Source: Treponema porcinum
Lineage (GTDB): Bacteria; Spirochaetota; Spirochaetia; Treponematales; Treponemataceae
Assembly: GCF_900167145.1 (NCBI RefSeq)
Contig: NZ_FUWG01000003.1
Coordinates: 223,358-284,710, forward strand
Direction of reading: 5' to 3'
Length of the DNA stretch: 61,353 bases
This document shows, piece by piece, positions 17,157 to 26,327 of this stretch (position 1 is its first letter; each line of letters starts with the position of its first letter). Both the position numbers and the translations under genes were made by a program. The notes beneath the pieces were generated by a model. The model was not told the origin of the DNA and made no database searches. It saw only the letters and a program-made list of their open reading frames with translations.

Positions 17157-17495
17157 TCAAACAGTTTTTTTCAGAAGTTCTACATATCCCGGATATTCTT
17201 CTGCAACAGATTTCAAGCCTGTTTCTAAAAAATCTCCGGCATACACAAGCCTTTTCTCCGGTTCAGAGCCAGGCTCATTTATCTGTATCGTAAAATCCAG
17301 AAAGCCTCTTTTTCCGGCATCAGATTTTACTGATACGCCGTCCGTCAATTCTGCAACCTGCAGGACAGTCCGCAGCAAAACGGAAACTGCACTGCATACA
17401 ATGTCAGAACCCCTGGCAGCATATCCGGCGTGTCCTTCCGCCTTACAGCCAAGCAGCACGCCTTCTTTATTGCGCTCAATACGCACAGAAATCAT
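17157..17495 (-). CDS. prp: Prp-type ribosomal-processing cysteine protease (YsxB family)
   Basis: A 112 aa protein between rplU and rpmA. The family motif is intact: GHAGYAARGSDIVCSAVSVL, which contains the catalytic His (about residue 22) and Cys (about 34). In Staphylococcus aureus Prp removes the N-terminal extension of L27. Here L27 has no such extension, so the substrate or role differs or is non-proteolytic. The stop of rplU and the start of prp touch at 17495, typical of the three-gene operon. Confidence 0.85.
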   Translation of the reverse strand: MISVRIERNKEGVLLGCKAEGHAGYAARGSDIVCSAVSVLLRTVLQVAELTDGVSVKSDAGKRGFLDFTIQINEPGSEPEKRLVYAGDFLETGLKSVAEEYPGYVELLKKTV

Positions 17496-17809
17496 TATGC
17501 AATAACAATATCTTCAACACGTACGTTTGTATAATTCTGTCTGTGTCCGATCAAGCGGTGATAGTCTTTCTTTGATTTATACTTGAAAACAAGAACTTTT
17601 TTGTCACGGAAAGAATCTTCTACAACAATCTGAACTTTTGCGCCCTTTACGTATGGAGCACCAACAGAAATCTTATCGCCGTCACTTACAAGAAGAACCG
17701 TATCAACATCAATTTTTGCGCCTTTTTCGGCATCAAGCTTGTCTACAGAAAGAACTGCACCTTTCTCTGCCTTATACTGTTTGCCCTTATATTCAACAAG
17801 TGCGTACAT
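17495..17809 (-). CDS. rplU: 50S ribosomal protein L21
   Basis: A 104 aa ribosomal protein of normal length, starting MYALVEYKGKQYK, with VLLVSDGDKISVGAPYV and the C-terminal signature KSKKDYHRLIGHRQNYT. The ATG at 17809 is preceded by GAGGTG, which argues against the longer frame from 17821. It is the first gene of rplU-prp-rpmA. Confidence 0.96.
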   Translation of the reverse strand: MYALVEYKGKQYKAEKGAVLSVDKLDAEKGAKIDVDTVLLVSDGDKISVGAPYVKGAKVQIVVEDSFRDKKVLVFKYKSKKDYHRLIGHRQNYTNVRVEDIVIA

Positions 17810-17900
17810 AAAACACCTCAATAATTAAAATCTTATATGCAAATAACTGCGGTAATTAACGGGGGGATACAGCAGCATTTTCGCCATAATTGTAGTATGA

Positions 17901-17930
17901 ATAATAACAGAAATTACTATTTCAAGTCAA
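17901..17930 (-). promoter_or_regulatory. rplU operon promoter and roughly 85 nt leader
   Basis: On the minus strand TTGACT (17930-17925) and TATTAT (17906-17901) are spaced by 18 bp. Transcription would start near 17893 and leave a leader of about 84 nt. The leader contains a C6 run (17862-17867) flanked by CTGC and GCAG arms that could pair. Autoregulatory L21 leaders are known in other phyla; whether this is one is inference. Confidence 0.55.
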
Positions 17931-17976
17931 TAGAAACAGAAACAATCTGTCCGTCTGCCTGATAAAATTCTGGCAT

Positions 17977-18014
17977 AAAAAAGGAAAAGGACAGCAAGAG
18001 CCGCCCTTTTCCTT
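17977..18014 (-). terminator. Rho-independent terminator after htrA
   Basis: On the minus strand AAGGAAAAGG (18014-18005) pairs perfectly with CCTTTTCCTT (17990-17981), followed by six T residues. It starts 20 bp after the htrA stop. Confidence 0.85.
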
Positions 18015-18034
18015 AATTACACATCCTGCAAGCG

Positions 18035-19528
18035 CTAGAACTTATACGTTCCCGTCGTTATAGTTCCGCCGTTACTGTAGATGTCAAAGTTTACGGATTT
18101 ATCAGCCTTTCCAAGTTCAGCATAGAATTCCTGAAGATTTTTTACACTCTTTCCGTTTACAGCCGTAACAACATCGCCGTTCTGAAGACGGAGGGAAGCC
18201 GCAGGCGTTTTCTGCATAACGTTCGTTACTACAACGCCATTAACTTTGTCGTCAAGTTCAAGCTCTTTTCTTACGTCATCCGTTACAGGAGAAGCAATAA
18301 AGCCAGGCCACAGTTTTCCGCTGTCAGAAGAAACTTTTTCAGAACGTTCTTCGATTTTTACGGAAAGTTCCATTTTTGCACCGTTACGGACAACCGTAAA
18401 CGGAACGACTTTTCCAGCCTCAATGCGTCCTACTTCACGCTGAACCTGCTCAACGTCCTTTACGCTGTGTCCGTCAACACTCGTAATATAATCACCAGGC
18501 TTCATACCTGCCTTCTGCGCCGGAGAACCGATATAAACCTGCGTTGCAAGCGCACCGTTCATTCCCTTTACGCCGAGTGCCTCTTTATATTCATCGTTTG
18601 TCTGGAGCAGCGAAACGCCGAGCCAGCCGTAAACAACCTTTCCGTTTGAAATAAAGGAATCAATTGCGCCTTTTACGTTATTTATCGGAATTGAAAATCC
18701 AAGTCCCTGTGAACCGCCGGACTGGCTTGCAATCCAGGTGTTTATTCCGATGACTTCGCCGTAGATGTTTACAAGCGGACCGCCTGAATTTCCCTGATTG
18801 ATTGCGGCATCCGTCTGGATGAAGTCATTGATATTACCGATTCCGCTGCCGGAACGTCCTTTTGCACTTACAATTCCCTGCGTTACAGACTGACTGAATC
18901 CCAGCGGAGCGCCCATTGCAAAGCAGATGTCTCCAGCCTGAACTTTGTCGGAATCACCGAGAATTGCAACAGGAATTGAAGAATCCTTTGACTCAAAAGA
19001 CACAAGCGCAATGTCCATTCTGGAATCCGCGCCTACAAGCTTTGCATCAAATTCACGACCGTCATTAAGTTTTACGGTAATTTTGGTAGCTTCGCCAGCA
19101 ACGTGATTATTCGTAAGTACGTAAAGCACATCTCCTGTGCGGCGGACAATTACACCGGAACCAAGTCCTTTTGATTCATACTTACGCTTTCGGGAAGATC
19201 CATCATCATCTCCGTTCTGCGCTCCTGGATTTCCAAAGAAAAATTTTCTGAAATCTTCAAAAGGATCTACGGTCGTAACAGTTTTTGTTTCCGTTACGTC
19301 AACCTCAACAACAGACGGAAGTACGCCGTTACTGATTGCCCGGAAAGAATCCTGCAAAGCTTCGATTATTTTCAGGCTGCTTTCAGGAACAATGGAACTC
19401 CCTGACTCTGCATAGACTGTACCGGCATTTCCTTTTACTGATGTTTTTGCACATGAAAAAGAAATGCACGCAAAAGAAAATACAGCCGCACCAGAAATGC
19501 ACAACAAACGCTTTGTCCACGTTTTCAT
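18035..19528 (-). CDS. Do/DegQ-family periplasmic serine endoprotease
   Basis: A 497 aa HtrA protein with signal sequence (about residues 1-25). Triad residues are His in VLTNNHVAGEAT, Asp in DSRMDIALVSF and Ser in QGNSGGPLVN. Two PDZ domains follow, starting near GALATQVYIGSPAQKAGMK and GVVVTNVMQKTPAASLRLQ. A charged low-complexity loop (GDDDGSSRKRKYESKG) sits just before the first catalytic strand, at the position of the LA loop. The ATG at 19528 is chosen because GGAGGC lies before it and the signal peptide begins there. The open frame continues 66 codons upstream without need. A strong terminator follows. Confidence 0.9.
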   Translation of the reverse strand: MKTWTKRLLCISGAAVFSFACISFSCAKTSVKGNAGTVYAESGSSIVPESSLKIIEALQDSFRAISNGVLPSVVEVDVTETKTVTTVDPFEDFRKFFFGNPGAQNGDDDGSSRKRKYESKGLGSGVIVRRTGDVLYVLTNNHVAGEATKITVKLNDGREFDAKLVGADSRMDIALVSFESKDSSIPVAILGDSDKVQAGDICFAMGAPLGFSQSVTQGIVSAKGRSGSGIGNINDFIQTDAAINQGNSGGPLVNIYGEVIGINTWIASQSGGSQGLGFSIPINNVKGAIDSFISNGKVVYGWLGVSLLQTNDEYKEALGVKGMNGALATQVYIGSPAQKAGMKPGDYITSVDGHSVKDVEQVQREVGRIEAGKVVPFTVVRNGAKMELSVKIEERSEKVSSDSGKLWPGFIASPVTDDVRKELELDDKVNGVVVTNVMQKTPAASLRLQNGDVVTAVNGKSVKNLQEFYAELGKADKSVNFDIYSNGGTITTGTYKF

Positions 19529-19822
19529 AAAAATGCCTCCATATGACATAAATAATTTAGAGCTGCCGGCAAATCTTTTCATACGATGCTTTTCACTAAA
19601 AAACTGACGCCGTCGTATTAAAGCAAACGCAATGCCGCCCAGCACAAAAAGAAGCGGTGTAAAAATCTGCTTTTTATAATAATAATAAAAATTATGCAGA
19701 ATTGTTACAAAAAAGCACAAAAACATAAAGAAAATATGAATAGTATTGATGAATATCGCGCAAGTAATTAAAATGACTCATTATTATTCTATAATATCTA
19801 TTATATCAGATGGAGAAAATGT
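19529..19822. other. Divergent intergenic region between htrA and asnS
   Basis: This 294 bp AT-rich stretch separates two divergent genes. A perfect TATAAT at 19790-19795 suits asnS, but no good -35 box is seen 16-19 bp upstream. On the minus strand TTGTGC and CATAAT spaced by 18 bp near 19690-19720 could serve htrA. The minus-strand frame here is open and hydrophobic, but it has no ribosome-binding site and is not called as a gene. Confidence 0.4.
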
Positions 19823-21274
19823 ATGGTTCCTACACTTATTAAAGACATCCTTGTTTCAGAGCCGGACGGAAAGAACATTACAGTATGCGGCTGGGTGCGC
19901 ACAGTCCGGGATTCTAAAAACCTTGTTTTCATACAGGTTAATGACGGAAGCTGCTTTGCAAATATCCAGCTTACCTTTGACCGCAATAATCCATCTGATA
20001 ATGCAAATACAGACTCTATCGAAGCCGAACTTAAAAAGCTGAACACAGGCGCTTCCATACGCGCGGAGGGACTTCTCGTACCGTCACCGGCTTCTGGACA
20101 GGCAGTTGAAGTAACTCTTGAAAAATTAACCTGTCTTGGAGTATGCCCGCCGGAAGAATATCCGCTGCAGAAAAATAAAATGTCAATGGAATACTTACGC
20201 GAAAACGCACATCTTCGCGCCCGCACAAATACGTTCGGCGCAGTATACCGTATGCGAAACCAGATGGCATTTGCAGTCCATTCGTTCTTTCAGGAGCGAG
20301 GATTTCAGTATATAAATGCGCCGGAAATCACCTGCTCTGACTGTGAGGGCGCGGGCGAAATGTTCCAGGTTACGACGCTTTCTATGGAAAAAATCGCTGA
20401 AATGGGCGTAAAAGCCGGTCTCGGCGGAATGAAAATTAAGGATGCTCACAAAATCGTAGACTATTCAAAAGATTTCTTCGGAAAAAAAGCAAACCTCACA
20501 GTATCAGGTCAGCTTGAGGCTGAAACGCTTGCAACTGCACTGAGCCGCGTCTATACGTTCGGGCCTACGTTCCGCGCAGAAAATTCAAACACACCGCGCC
20601 ATCTTGCCGAATTCTGGATGATTGAGCCGGAGATGGCGTTCTTCACCCTTGAAGACGATATGGACATTCAGGAAGAATTCATCAAGTATCTTCTGAACTG
20701 GGCACTCACAAAATGTCGCGAAGACCTTGAATTCTTCAACAAGAGAATTCAGCCAGGACTGATTGAAATGCTGGAACACGTAGTAAACTCAAAGTTCAAG
20801 CGGATTTCTTACACGGATGCAATCGCTGAACTTGAAAAACACGCAGACAAATTTGAATTCAAGCCATACTGGGGATGTGACATTGCAACGGAACACGAAC
20901 GCTACCTTACGGAGCAGATTTTCAAGTGTCCGGTAATGGTCTACAACTACCCTAAAGAAATCAAGTCGTTCTATATGAAACTGAACGAAGACGGAAAAAC
21001 AGTAAGGGCTGTAGACGTTCTTGTTCCAGGAATAGGAGAAATCATCGGCGGTTCAGAGCGTGAAGAAAACTACGACAAGCTGCTTGCGGCATGCAAGGAA
21101 CGGAATATGGATATGTCGAACTACGAATGGTATCTTGACCTGAGACGTTTCGGTACTGTTCCGCACGCAGGATTCGGTCTGGGATTTGAGCGCCTTATCC
21201 GCTACGTAACAGGAATGGAAAATATCCGCGACGTAATCCCGTACCCGCGTGCACCAAAACTCGCAGATTTCTAG
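19823..21274 (+). CDS. asnS: Asparaginyl-tRNA synthetase
   Basis: Charges tRNA-Asn, 483 aa. The N-terminal OB-fold anticodon domain opens with ITVCGWVRTVRDSKN. The class II catalytic core has motif 2 FGPTFRAENSNTPRHLAEF and motif 3 GFGLGFERLIRYVTG. The insertion QVTTLSMEKIAEMG is in the expected place for AsnS. ATG 19823 has GGAGA at about 8 nt. A strong hairpin lies about 90 bp downstream. Confidence 0.97.
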   Translation: MVPTLIKDILVSEPDGKNITVCGWVRTVRDSKNLVFIQVNDGSCFANIQLTFDRNNPSDNANTDSIEAELKKLNTGASIRAEGLLVPSPASGQAVEVTLEKLTCLGVCPPEEYPLQKNKMSMEYLRENAHLRARTNTFGAVYRMRNQMAFAVHSFFQERGFQYINAPEITCSDCEGAGEMFQVTTLSMEKIAEMGVKAGLGGMKIKDAHKIVDYSKDFFGKKANLTVSGQLEAETLATALSRVYTFGPTFRAENSNTPRHLAEFWMIEPEMAFFTLEDDMDIQEEFIKYLLNWALTKCREDLEFFNKRIQPGLIEMLEHVVNSKFKRISYTDAIAELEKHADKFEFKPYWGCDIATEHERYLTEQIFKCPVMVYNYPKEIKSFYMKLNEDGKTVRAVDVLVPGIGEIIGGSEREENYDKLLAACKERNMDMSNYEWYLDLRRFGTVPHAGFGLGFERLIRYVTGMENIRDVIPYPRAPKLADF

Positions 21275-21363
21275 AAGGGCAAATACGTCTGGTCATGGCA
21301 CGCTATCGCTCAGAACCTTGACTCAGCCGTTTTTAAGGTTTGTTTAAAACCCTAAATCAAAAA

Positions 21364-21399
21364 CCGGACAAACCGCCTGTAAAAAGGCGTTATGTCCGG
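21364..21399 (+). terminator. Strong hairpin between asnS and the YihY gene
   Basis: CCGGACA (21364-21370) pairs with TGTCCGG (21393-21399), and inside it CGCCT (21374-21378) pairs with AGGCG (21385-21389). A TATTTTA tract follows. The U-run is weak, so it may be a terminator for asnS, an mRNA-stabilising 3' end or a leader structure of the next gene, whose ribosome-binding site is only 13 bp further. Confidence 0.5.
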
Positions 21400-21421
21400 C
21401 AGTATTTTAAAAAGGATTTTC

Positions 21422-22696
21422 ATGGATAAAAAAACAAAAGCCGGATTTATAAAACTGTGCCAGTTTATTTACCTTACAGTCAGTTATTATTTTCAGAACA
21501 ATCTTGATGCATCGGCATCCGCCTGTACATTCGGCTTTATTTTTTCTTTTATCCCGATTTTAATGATGATTCTTACGATTTTCATAGGAATTCTTCACGC
21601 ATCACCGTCAATCATCGACCTGATTTCAAATACCGTTTCAAAATACACGGATGTTTTCAACATTGACAAAATCATTCACAATATCGGAAGCGGAATTTCA
21701 TTTTCCTGGGTGAATTTCATTCTTGCAGTCTTTATTGTCTGGATGGCAAGAAAACTTTTTCTTTCCATTATTCAGGGACTTACAAGAATATTTAAAACTG
21801 CCGCACCGCCCCGACCTGTAATAAAGCAGCTACTCACTTTTGCAGGAGAACTCCTCATCATCATAATCTGCACAATAGTTTTTTTAAGCGCATTCATAAC
21901 GCGGCAGATTTTTTCGCTGCCCGTATTCAACTCTGTTGCGGAACGCCTGCCTATTCTTTTCAGTTCACTTTCAAATACAGTAGTAAACCTTGCGCTCTAT
22001 TTCATTCTTTTTATTTTTACTTCCGCGGCATATAAATTTGCAACAGGAACAAAACCTCAGACAAAAGTGTGCGTCATCTGTTCAGGACTATGTACGCTGA
22101 GTTTTTACATAAGCATCCTCATTCTTTCGATTTTTCTGAACAAAGCAAAATACAACACGATTTACGGAGTTTTAAGCAATTTCATAATTCTTCTTCTTGA
22201 AGTATACGTTTTCTTTTCACTTTTTATGTTCTTTGCGCAGGGAATATACACCGTTCAGTTTATGCACCCGATGCTTTTGAGCGAACTCTACCTGCTTCCG
22301 CACCACGATGAAAACCTGAGCATAAAAGATTCTGCGCGCAGGCTGCTTTTTATAACTCCGTCAGCAATTATGAGCAGGGAAAATACGTTTTTCTACAAAT
22401 GCGGCGACAGCATCTACACGGAAAAAGACAGGGCAGAATGCGTATACTACGTTGCAGACGGTTCGATATGCGAAGAACGCAACAGCACAAAGACTGTTTA
22501 TGCCAAGGGTGCATTTTTCGGTGAATTTGAATATCTGCTGGATATTCCGAGGCAGGGGCAGGCTACGGCAGTAACAAACTGCACCATTCTTAGAATAAGC
22601 GATGAAGAATTTTCCGAATTAATGGAAAAAACTCCTGAAGCAGCGGCAAAAGCAATGTCAAAACTTTCGCTGCATTTCAAAAGCCTTAACATATAG
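21422..22696 (+). CDS. YihY/BrkB-family membrane protein fused to a cyclic-nucleotide-binding domain
   Basis: A 424 aa protein. The first about 290 residues form a YihY (UPF0761) domain with about six TM segments. Family features include ACTFGFIFSFIPILMMIL near the N terminus and the later AKYNTIYGVLSNFIILLLE. The C-terminal about 120 residues look like a CRP-type nucleotide-binding barrel: CGDSIYTEKD, YVADGSICEE, GAFFGEFEYLL, then a QGQATAVTNCTILRIS strand. The arginine after FGEFEYLLDIP matches the phosphate-binding cassette position loosely. ATG 21422 has AAAGGA upstream. The substrate is unknown; gating by a cyclic nucleotide is inferred from the fusion. Confidence 0.75.
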   Translation: MDKKTKAGFIKLCQFIYLTVSYYFQNNLDASASACTFGFIFSFIPILMMILTIFIGILHASPSIIDLISNTVSKYTDVFNIDKIIHNIGSGISFSWVNFILAVFIVWMARKLFLSIIQGLTRIFKTAAPPRPVIKQLLTFAGELLIIIICTIVFLSAFITRQIFSLPVFNSVAERLPILFSSLSNTVVNLALYFILFIFTSAAYKFATGTKPQTKVCVICSGLCTLSFYISILILSIFLNKAKYNTIYGVLSNFIILLLEVYVFFSLFMFFAQGIYTVQFMHPMLLSELYLLPHHDENLSIKDSARRLLFITPSAIMSRENTFFYKCGDSIYTEKDRAECVYYVADGSICEERNSTKTVYAKGAFFGEFEYLLDIPRQGQATAVTNCTILRISDEEFSELMEKTPEAAAKAMSKLSLHFKSLNI

Positions 22697-22707
22697 CTCA
22701 AGCGCAA

Positions 22708-23433
22708 TCAGAAGCGGAGCTTTACGCCGGCGGCAAACATTGCGTTATTCATACCGTTGCCGTTAAAAAGAGAGCCGCACGGAAAATAACAGCGGAATTC
22801 AGGACCGGCTTTTATTTTCCCTGAAAACGTAAAAAGGTAAGAGGCGGACAGCATAAAAAACAAAAAGTTAGCGTCTTTCCAGAACCATTTGTTTATTTCG
22901 TCTACATCGCCGGAGGCAGAACCGGAATACCCCTCATCAGAGCCGGAAACACCGTTTGAAATTTTTGCGAAACGGCATAAAAATGAAACACCTGCGCCGC
23001 CCTCAAGAAGATGACGCGCGGACGGCTCGTACCTAAAAACAGCCGGAAAATCAAGCAAAAAGCAGAATGCCGTAGCAGTACGGTTCTCAATTTCTGCAGG
23101 ATATGCATCACCGTCATACCATAAAAAATAATTCGTAAAAATCGAAAGCCGCGGCTGAAATGAAACAAATGTTTCTGCAGGAAAAACAACGCCCAGCGAA
23201 AATGGATAGACAACCGGAGACGGCGCAGTTTTTTTCACATCACCTGTATTCAGAAGAAATGCTGGCGCAAAAGACAAAATCCAGTCAAGGGAATGACTTG
23301 TCTTTTCTTCTATAACGTCTTCTGCATACACAACAGACGTTTCCGAGTCCACAGGTTCAGAAGTCCCCTCCTGAGCATAAAAAGCAGAAACACAGAACAG
23401 AACTGCAAAAGCAAGGCAAACCAGTTTTTTCAT
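22708..23433 (-). CDS. Predicted outer-membrane beta-barrel protein, unknown
   Basis: A 241 aa protein with signal peptide (KKLVCLAFAVLFCVSAFYAQ). The mature part has alternating aromatic strands and ends in KLRF, a C-terminal Phe typical of outer-membrane barrels. ATG 23433 is preceded by AAGGTGG and begins right at the stop of the upstream lipoprotein gene, so the two are coupled. No family is recognised. It is the last gene of a minus-strand envelope cluster. Confidence 0.55.
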   Translation of the reverse strand: MKKLVCLAFAVLFCVSAFYAQEGTSEPVDSETSVVYAEDVIEEKTSHSLDWILSFAPAFLLNTGDVKKTAPSPVVYPFSLGVVFPAETFVSFQPRLSIFTNYFLWYDGDAYPAEIENRTATAFCFLLDFPAVFRYEPSARHLLEGGAGVSFLCRFAKISNGVSGSDEGYSGSASGDVDEINKWFWKDANFLFFMLSASYLFTFSGKIKAGPEFRCYFPCGSLFNGNGMNNAMFAAGVKLRF

Positions 23434-23434
23434 A

Positions 23435-24610
23435 TTATTTTTCCACCTTGTACAAAACGGCATCTAAATCAACGCATATAAAACCGCTTCTGCCAGTCTT
23501 AAAGAATGACGTTTCTTCCCACGCCGCATACAAAGACGAGCCGGAAACGGTAAAGCCTGAATAAACATATCCGGCAAGGAGTTTTGGAAGTTTTAAGGCG
23601 ACGGGTTTTCCGCCGTTCATAACAGGACGTGAAAAAAGCGCACCTTTCAGGAAAAAAGTTCCGTCCTCAAAAAGAACGCCGCACCAGTTTTCGGAAAGCA
23701 GCGCATTTGCAAGCAGCTGGGAAGCAGAAGATTTTTTATTATGCGCAGAAACAAAAACGCGCGGAGAATGACCGCCTGCCGTATAGCACGAAAGCGAAAA
23801 ATCAGCAGTTTCCGGGAGCGAACCAAGAAGTTCTTTGATTCTGGCAGGCGCATTTGAAAAATCAAGCGTTTCCTGCGCGCCGCGAAACTTTACTGCGGAA
23901 GATTCCGCAACAAGAAGGGACGAACCGGCATTTTCCGGCGTAATGGCATACAGCGGCTCTTTAGGCTGAAAAGTACAGTATGAAAAAACAGTCTTTTCAT
24001 TTTCGGAAGCCTTTGCGCTGCATGTCCATACAGTTCCGTCCCAGATAAAATCTGTAATTTCATAGCGCGAATCAAAACCAAGATTCTGCACCGTAACAAC
24101 AGGATAGAAAATGCGCTGGTCAGGGGTAAACTGAATTAAAAAAGGCGTAAAGTCCTGCGTTTTCTTTCCGTCTGCATCATTAAAAAAAGTGCTTCTGTAA
24201 ACGGAAAAAAACGGAATGTCCGAAAAAAACACGAGATTTCCTGCCGTTTTTCCCGAAAAAAGCGCAGAATCAGAACAGAGTTCAACAGAATCACCCTTAA
24301 AAACAAGAATTCCGCACCGGTTCACCACCGCATAGCCTTCCGGAATACCGTCTGCCTTGTCCGCAGATGCCGCACACGAAATTGAAGAAATGCGAACCGC
24401 CTCCGTCCATGGTTTTGCAGGAACGACAGGCGCGTCTGAAAGTTTTGCGATTTTTTCAAAAGAGTTCTGCGTAAACGCATACCAGCTGAACGTCTGCGCC
24501 TGCACCGGAATTTTCTGCGGAGGAAGCTCATTTTTTTTAGAGCAGGACGCGGCAAGAAAAATAAAAAAGGCAATAAAAAAAACAGAATGACGGCAAAATA
24601 GACTTCTCAT
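23435..24610 (-). CDS. Hypothetical lipoprotein (391 aa)
   Basis: The N terminus is a signal peptide ending in lipobox LAASC (about residues 19-23), followed by a charged linker SKKNELPPQ. The rest is mainly beta with many aromatic residues and short repeated strand patterns (for example LVFFSDIPFFSVYR and SLYAAWEETSFF), possibly a propeller-like fold. No catalytic motif is seen. It lies 12 bp downstream of another lipoprotein gene and is coupled to the barrel-like gene after it. Confidence 0.6.
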   Translation of the reverse strand: MRSLFCRHSVFFIAFFIFLAASCSKKNELPPQKIPVQAQTFSWYAFTQNSFEKIAKLSDAPVVPAKPWTEAVRISSISCAASADKADGIPEGYAVVNRCGILVFKGDSVELCSDSALFSGKTAGNLVFFSDIPFFSVYRSTFFNDADGKKTQDFTPFLIQFTPDQRIFYPVVTVQNLGFDSRYEITDFIWDGTVWTCSAKASENEKTVFSYCTFQPKEPLYAITPENAGSSLLVAESSAVKFRGAQETLDFSNAPARIKELLGSLPETADFSLSCYTAGGHSPRVFVSAHNKKSSASQLLANALLSENWCGVLFEDGTFFLKGALFSRPVMNGGKPVALKLPKLLAGYVYSGFTVSGSSLYAAWEETSFFKTGRSGFICVDLDAVLYKVEK

Positions 24611-24622
24611 TGTTTTTTAAGT

Positions 24623-25501
24623 TTATATCGGTATGGAATTTAAGGCAAGCGTAATTTTTCCGTCTTTTGAAACAGAAATAAAAGCACGGACAGTCTGAAT
24701 GCCGGAGAACACGCACAGAAATTCCTCTTGAACGCCGTACTTTACGGTAAACGATTTTTCATTACCGGTAATATTGAACGGAAAGTATTTCGAAAAAAGC
24801 GCAAAATCCGCGCCAGACGGAACGTTAAAATTCTTTTCAAGAATAAGGCTTTTTTTCTCAATCGCAGTGCGGATTTCCGCCTCAGAAACGGCGCGGACGT
24901 TTTTCATTCCAAGATACGTTGCGCTGAACGAACCGGCGGCAATTCCTTCAAGAACGGTACTTTTTTCCAGAAGCCACGCATTATACAAAAGTTCCGGGGA
25001 GGGTAAATCATTTTTCTGTTCGATGACGGAAATAAACTTTTTCCAGTTGAAGCGCCGGGCATAAGAAACGGCTTTTTCTGAAGAAGTGCTGGACAAAACC
25101 GCATGCGAATAAAACTCATCAAGTACGGACGCAGAAAAACCATGCAGAAAGGAAAGACTGCGCTGTTCGGGGTAGATGCAGCCGGCTGGCTTAAAAAATT
25201 CTGTTTCTTTACCAGCGCATAGAATTAGCGGAAACGCAAGTACCGCGCAGGGAGCATTCCTTTCCAGAATAAACGAAACTGCTTTTTCCTGCGCCGGAAC
25301 AGTTTTGTGGACGCGTTCATCTCCGCACACGGAAACTACATTCCAGCCGGTAAGGCAAGGAAAATCACCGCCTGCAAAATCCGCCGCCTCATACTGCGGA
25401 AAATAAAACGAAACTTCATCCGTATCTTCGCCAGTACTGCAGGAATCAAAAAATACTGAAGCACAAGCTACTGCCATAAACAAAAAATATATCTTTTTCA
25501 T
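24623..25501 (-). CDS. Hypothetical lipoprotein (292 aa)
   Basis: ATG 25501 gives a signal peptide with a loose spirochetal lipobox (VFFDSC). The longer frame from 25546 would add 15 residues ahead of it. The sequence is acidic after the Cys (TGEDTDEVS) and shows mixed alpha/beta content. No domain is recognised. The upstream region is A/T-rich with no clear Shine-Dalgarno sequence. It is probably expressed with the 391 aa lipoprotein 12 bp downstream. Confidence 0.55.
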   Translation of the reverse strand: MKKIYFLFMAVACASVFFDSCSTGEDTDEVSFYFPQYEAADFAGGDFPCLTGWNVVSVCGDERVHKTVPAQEKAVSFILERNAPCAVLAFPLILCAGKETEFFKPAGCIYPEQRSLSFLHGFSASVLDEFYSHAVLSSTSSEKAVSYARRFNWKKFISVIEQKNDLPSPELLYNAWLLEKSTVLEGIAAGSFSATYLGMKNVRAVSEAEIRTAIEKKSLILEKNFNVPSGADFALFSKYFPFNITGNEKSFTVKYGVQEEFLCVFSGIQTVRAFISVSKDGKITLALNSIPI

Positions 25502-25683
25502 ATAACATATATCGTGTTCTTTATGAAAAAAAGGCAAATTTTGCAAAAAAAAACAAAAAAAGATAAAAAAACACCGGTTACGGAACGGCTGAAGTCACTT
25601 TTAGCACACATTCATTCTCTTGAAAATCAAAATGTTTTTTGAAAAGTGCCTAGTAATCGCTTCAGGTGTTAATCAGCACTTCA

Positions 25684-26235
25684 CTAATACTGCATCTTTG
25701 GTTTTGTAAACTGATAGTACGGAGGAGCTTTATAGTCAATATACCAGCCGCCGTTATAAAAGCCGTTTTCGTTTGCGGTGGGACTTACAAAAATCACTTT
25801 TGCAGGATTATTCGTATCGTAGAAAAATTCGTTTGATTCCCACTGCCGTGCGTTTTCTGTTCCGTCTGCAGCAGGAAAACCGTTCTGACTTTCAGGCGGC
25901 GTATAAAAACTTATTTTGTATTTTCCGCTCTGAATTAAAAGGTGCATTGCCATTCCGCCGGAAAGATAATATGTTTTCTGGTAAGGACTTCCCTCTTTGG
26001 GACGGCTTATCCAGGAGTAATTTGCCTTTATTTTAGTGTACGTTACGTCTTCGCCAGTTTCTGCGTCTATAAGCCTTAGCCAGCAGCGGATTTCGTTCAT
26101 TCCGCTTGAATTTTCAGGACGGTAAATTATAAGCGACCACGGATTGTGACGTACTTCCGGCACTGTTTCTGAAAAAATGCGCCCGCCGGTCAAAAAGGCG
26201 ATTAACGTAAAAAGAAAAATCAACCTACTCCGCAC
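25684..26235 (-). CDS. Hypothetical exported protein (183 aa)
   Basis: A GTG at 26235 gives a clean signal peptide (RLIFLFTLIAFLTGGRIFSE), and GGAGGA lies about 11 nt upstream. The alternative TTG at 26262 would put that ribosome-binding site inside the gene. The mature part contains TPPESQNGFPA and a Tyr/Pro-rich tail (DYKAPPYYQFTKPKMQY). It is probably a small beta-sandwich protein; function unknown. Confidence 0.5.
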   Translation of the reverse strand: MRSRLIFLFTLIAFLTGGRIFSETVPEVRHNPWSLIIYRPENSSGMNEIRCWLRLIDAETGEDVTYTKIKANYSWISRPKEGSPYQKTYYLSGGMAMHLLIQSGKYKISFYTPPESQNGFPAADGTENARQWESNEFFYDTNNPAKVIFVSPTANENGFYNGGWYIDYKAPPYYQFTKPKMQY

Positions 26236-26327
26236 GAATAAAAATATCCTCCGGTTATGCAAGGGGGTTAAAACAAACCCATAAAACTTTCTTTTTCAAA
26301 AGCAGCTGATTTTCTAACGGCAGCAGC

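Noticed and set aside
19529..19726. An upstream hydrophobic extension of the htrA frame
   Set aside because: The signal peptide and GGAGGC ribosome-binding site place the start at 19528. The extension would add a second membrane segment that HtrA proteins lack.
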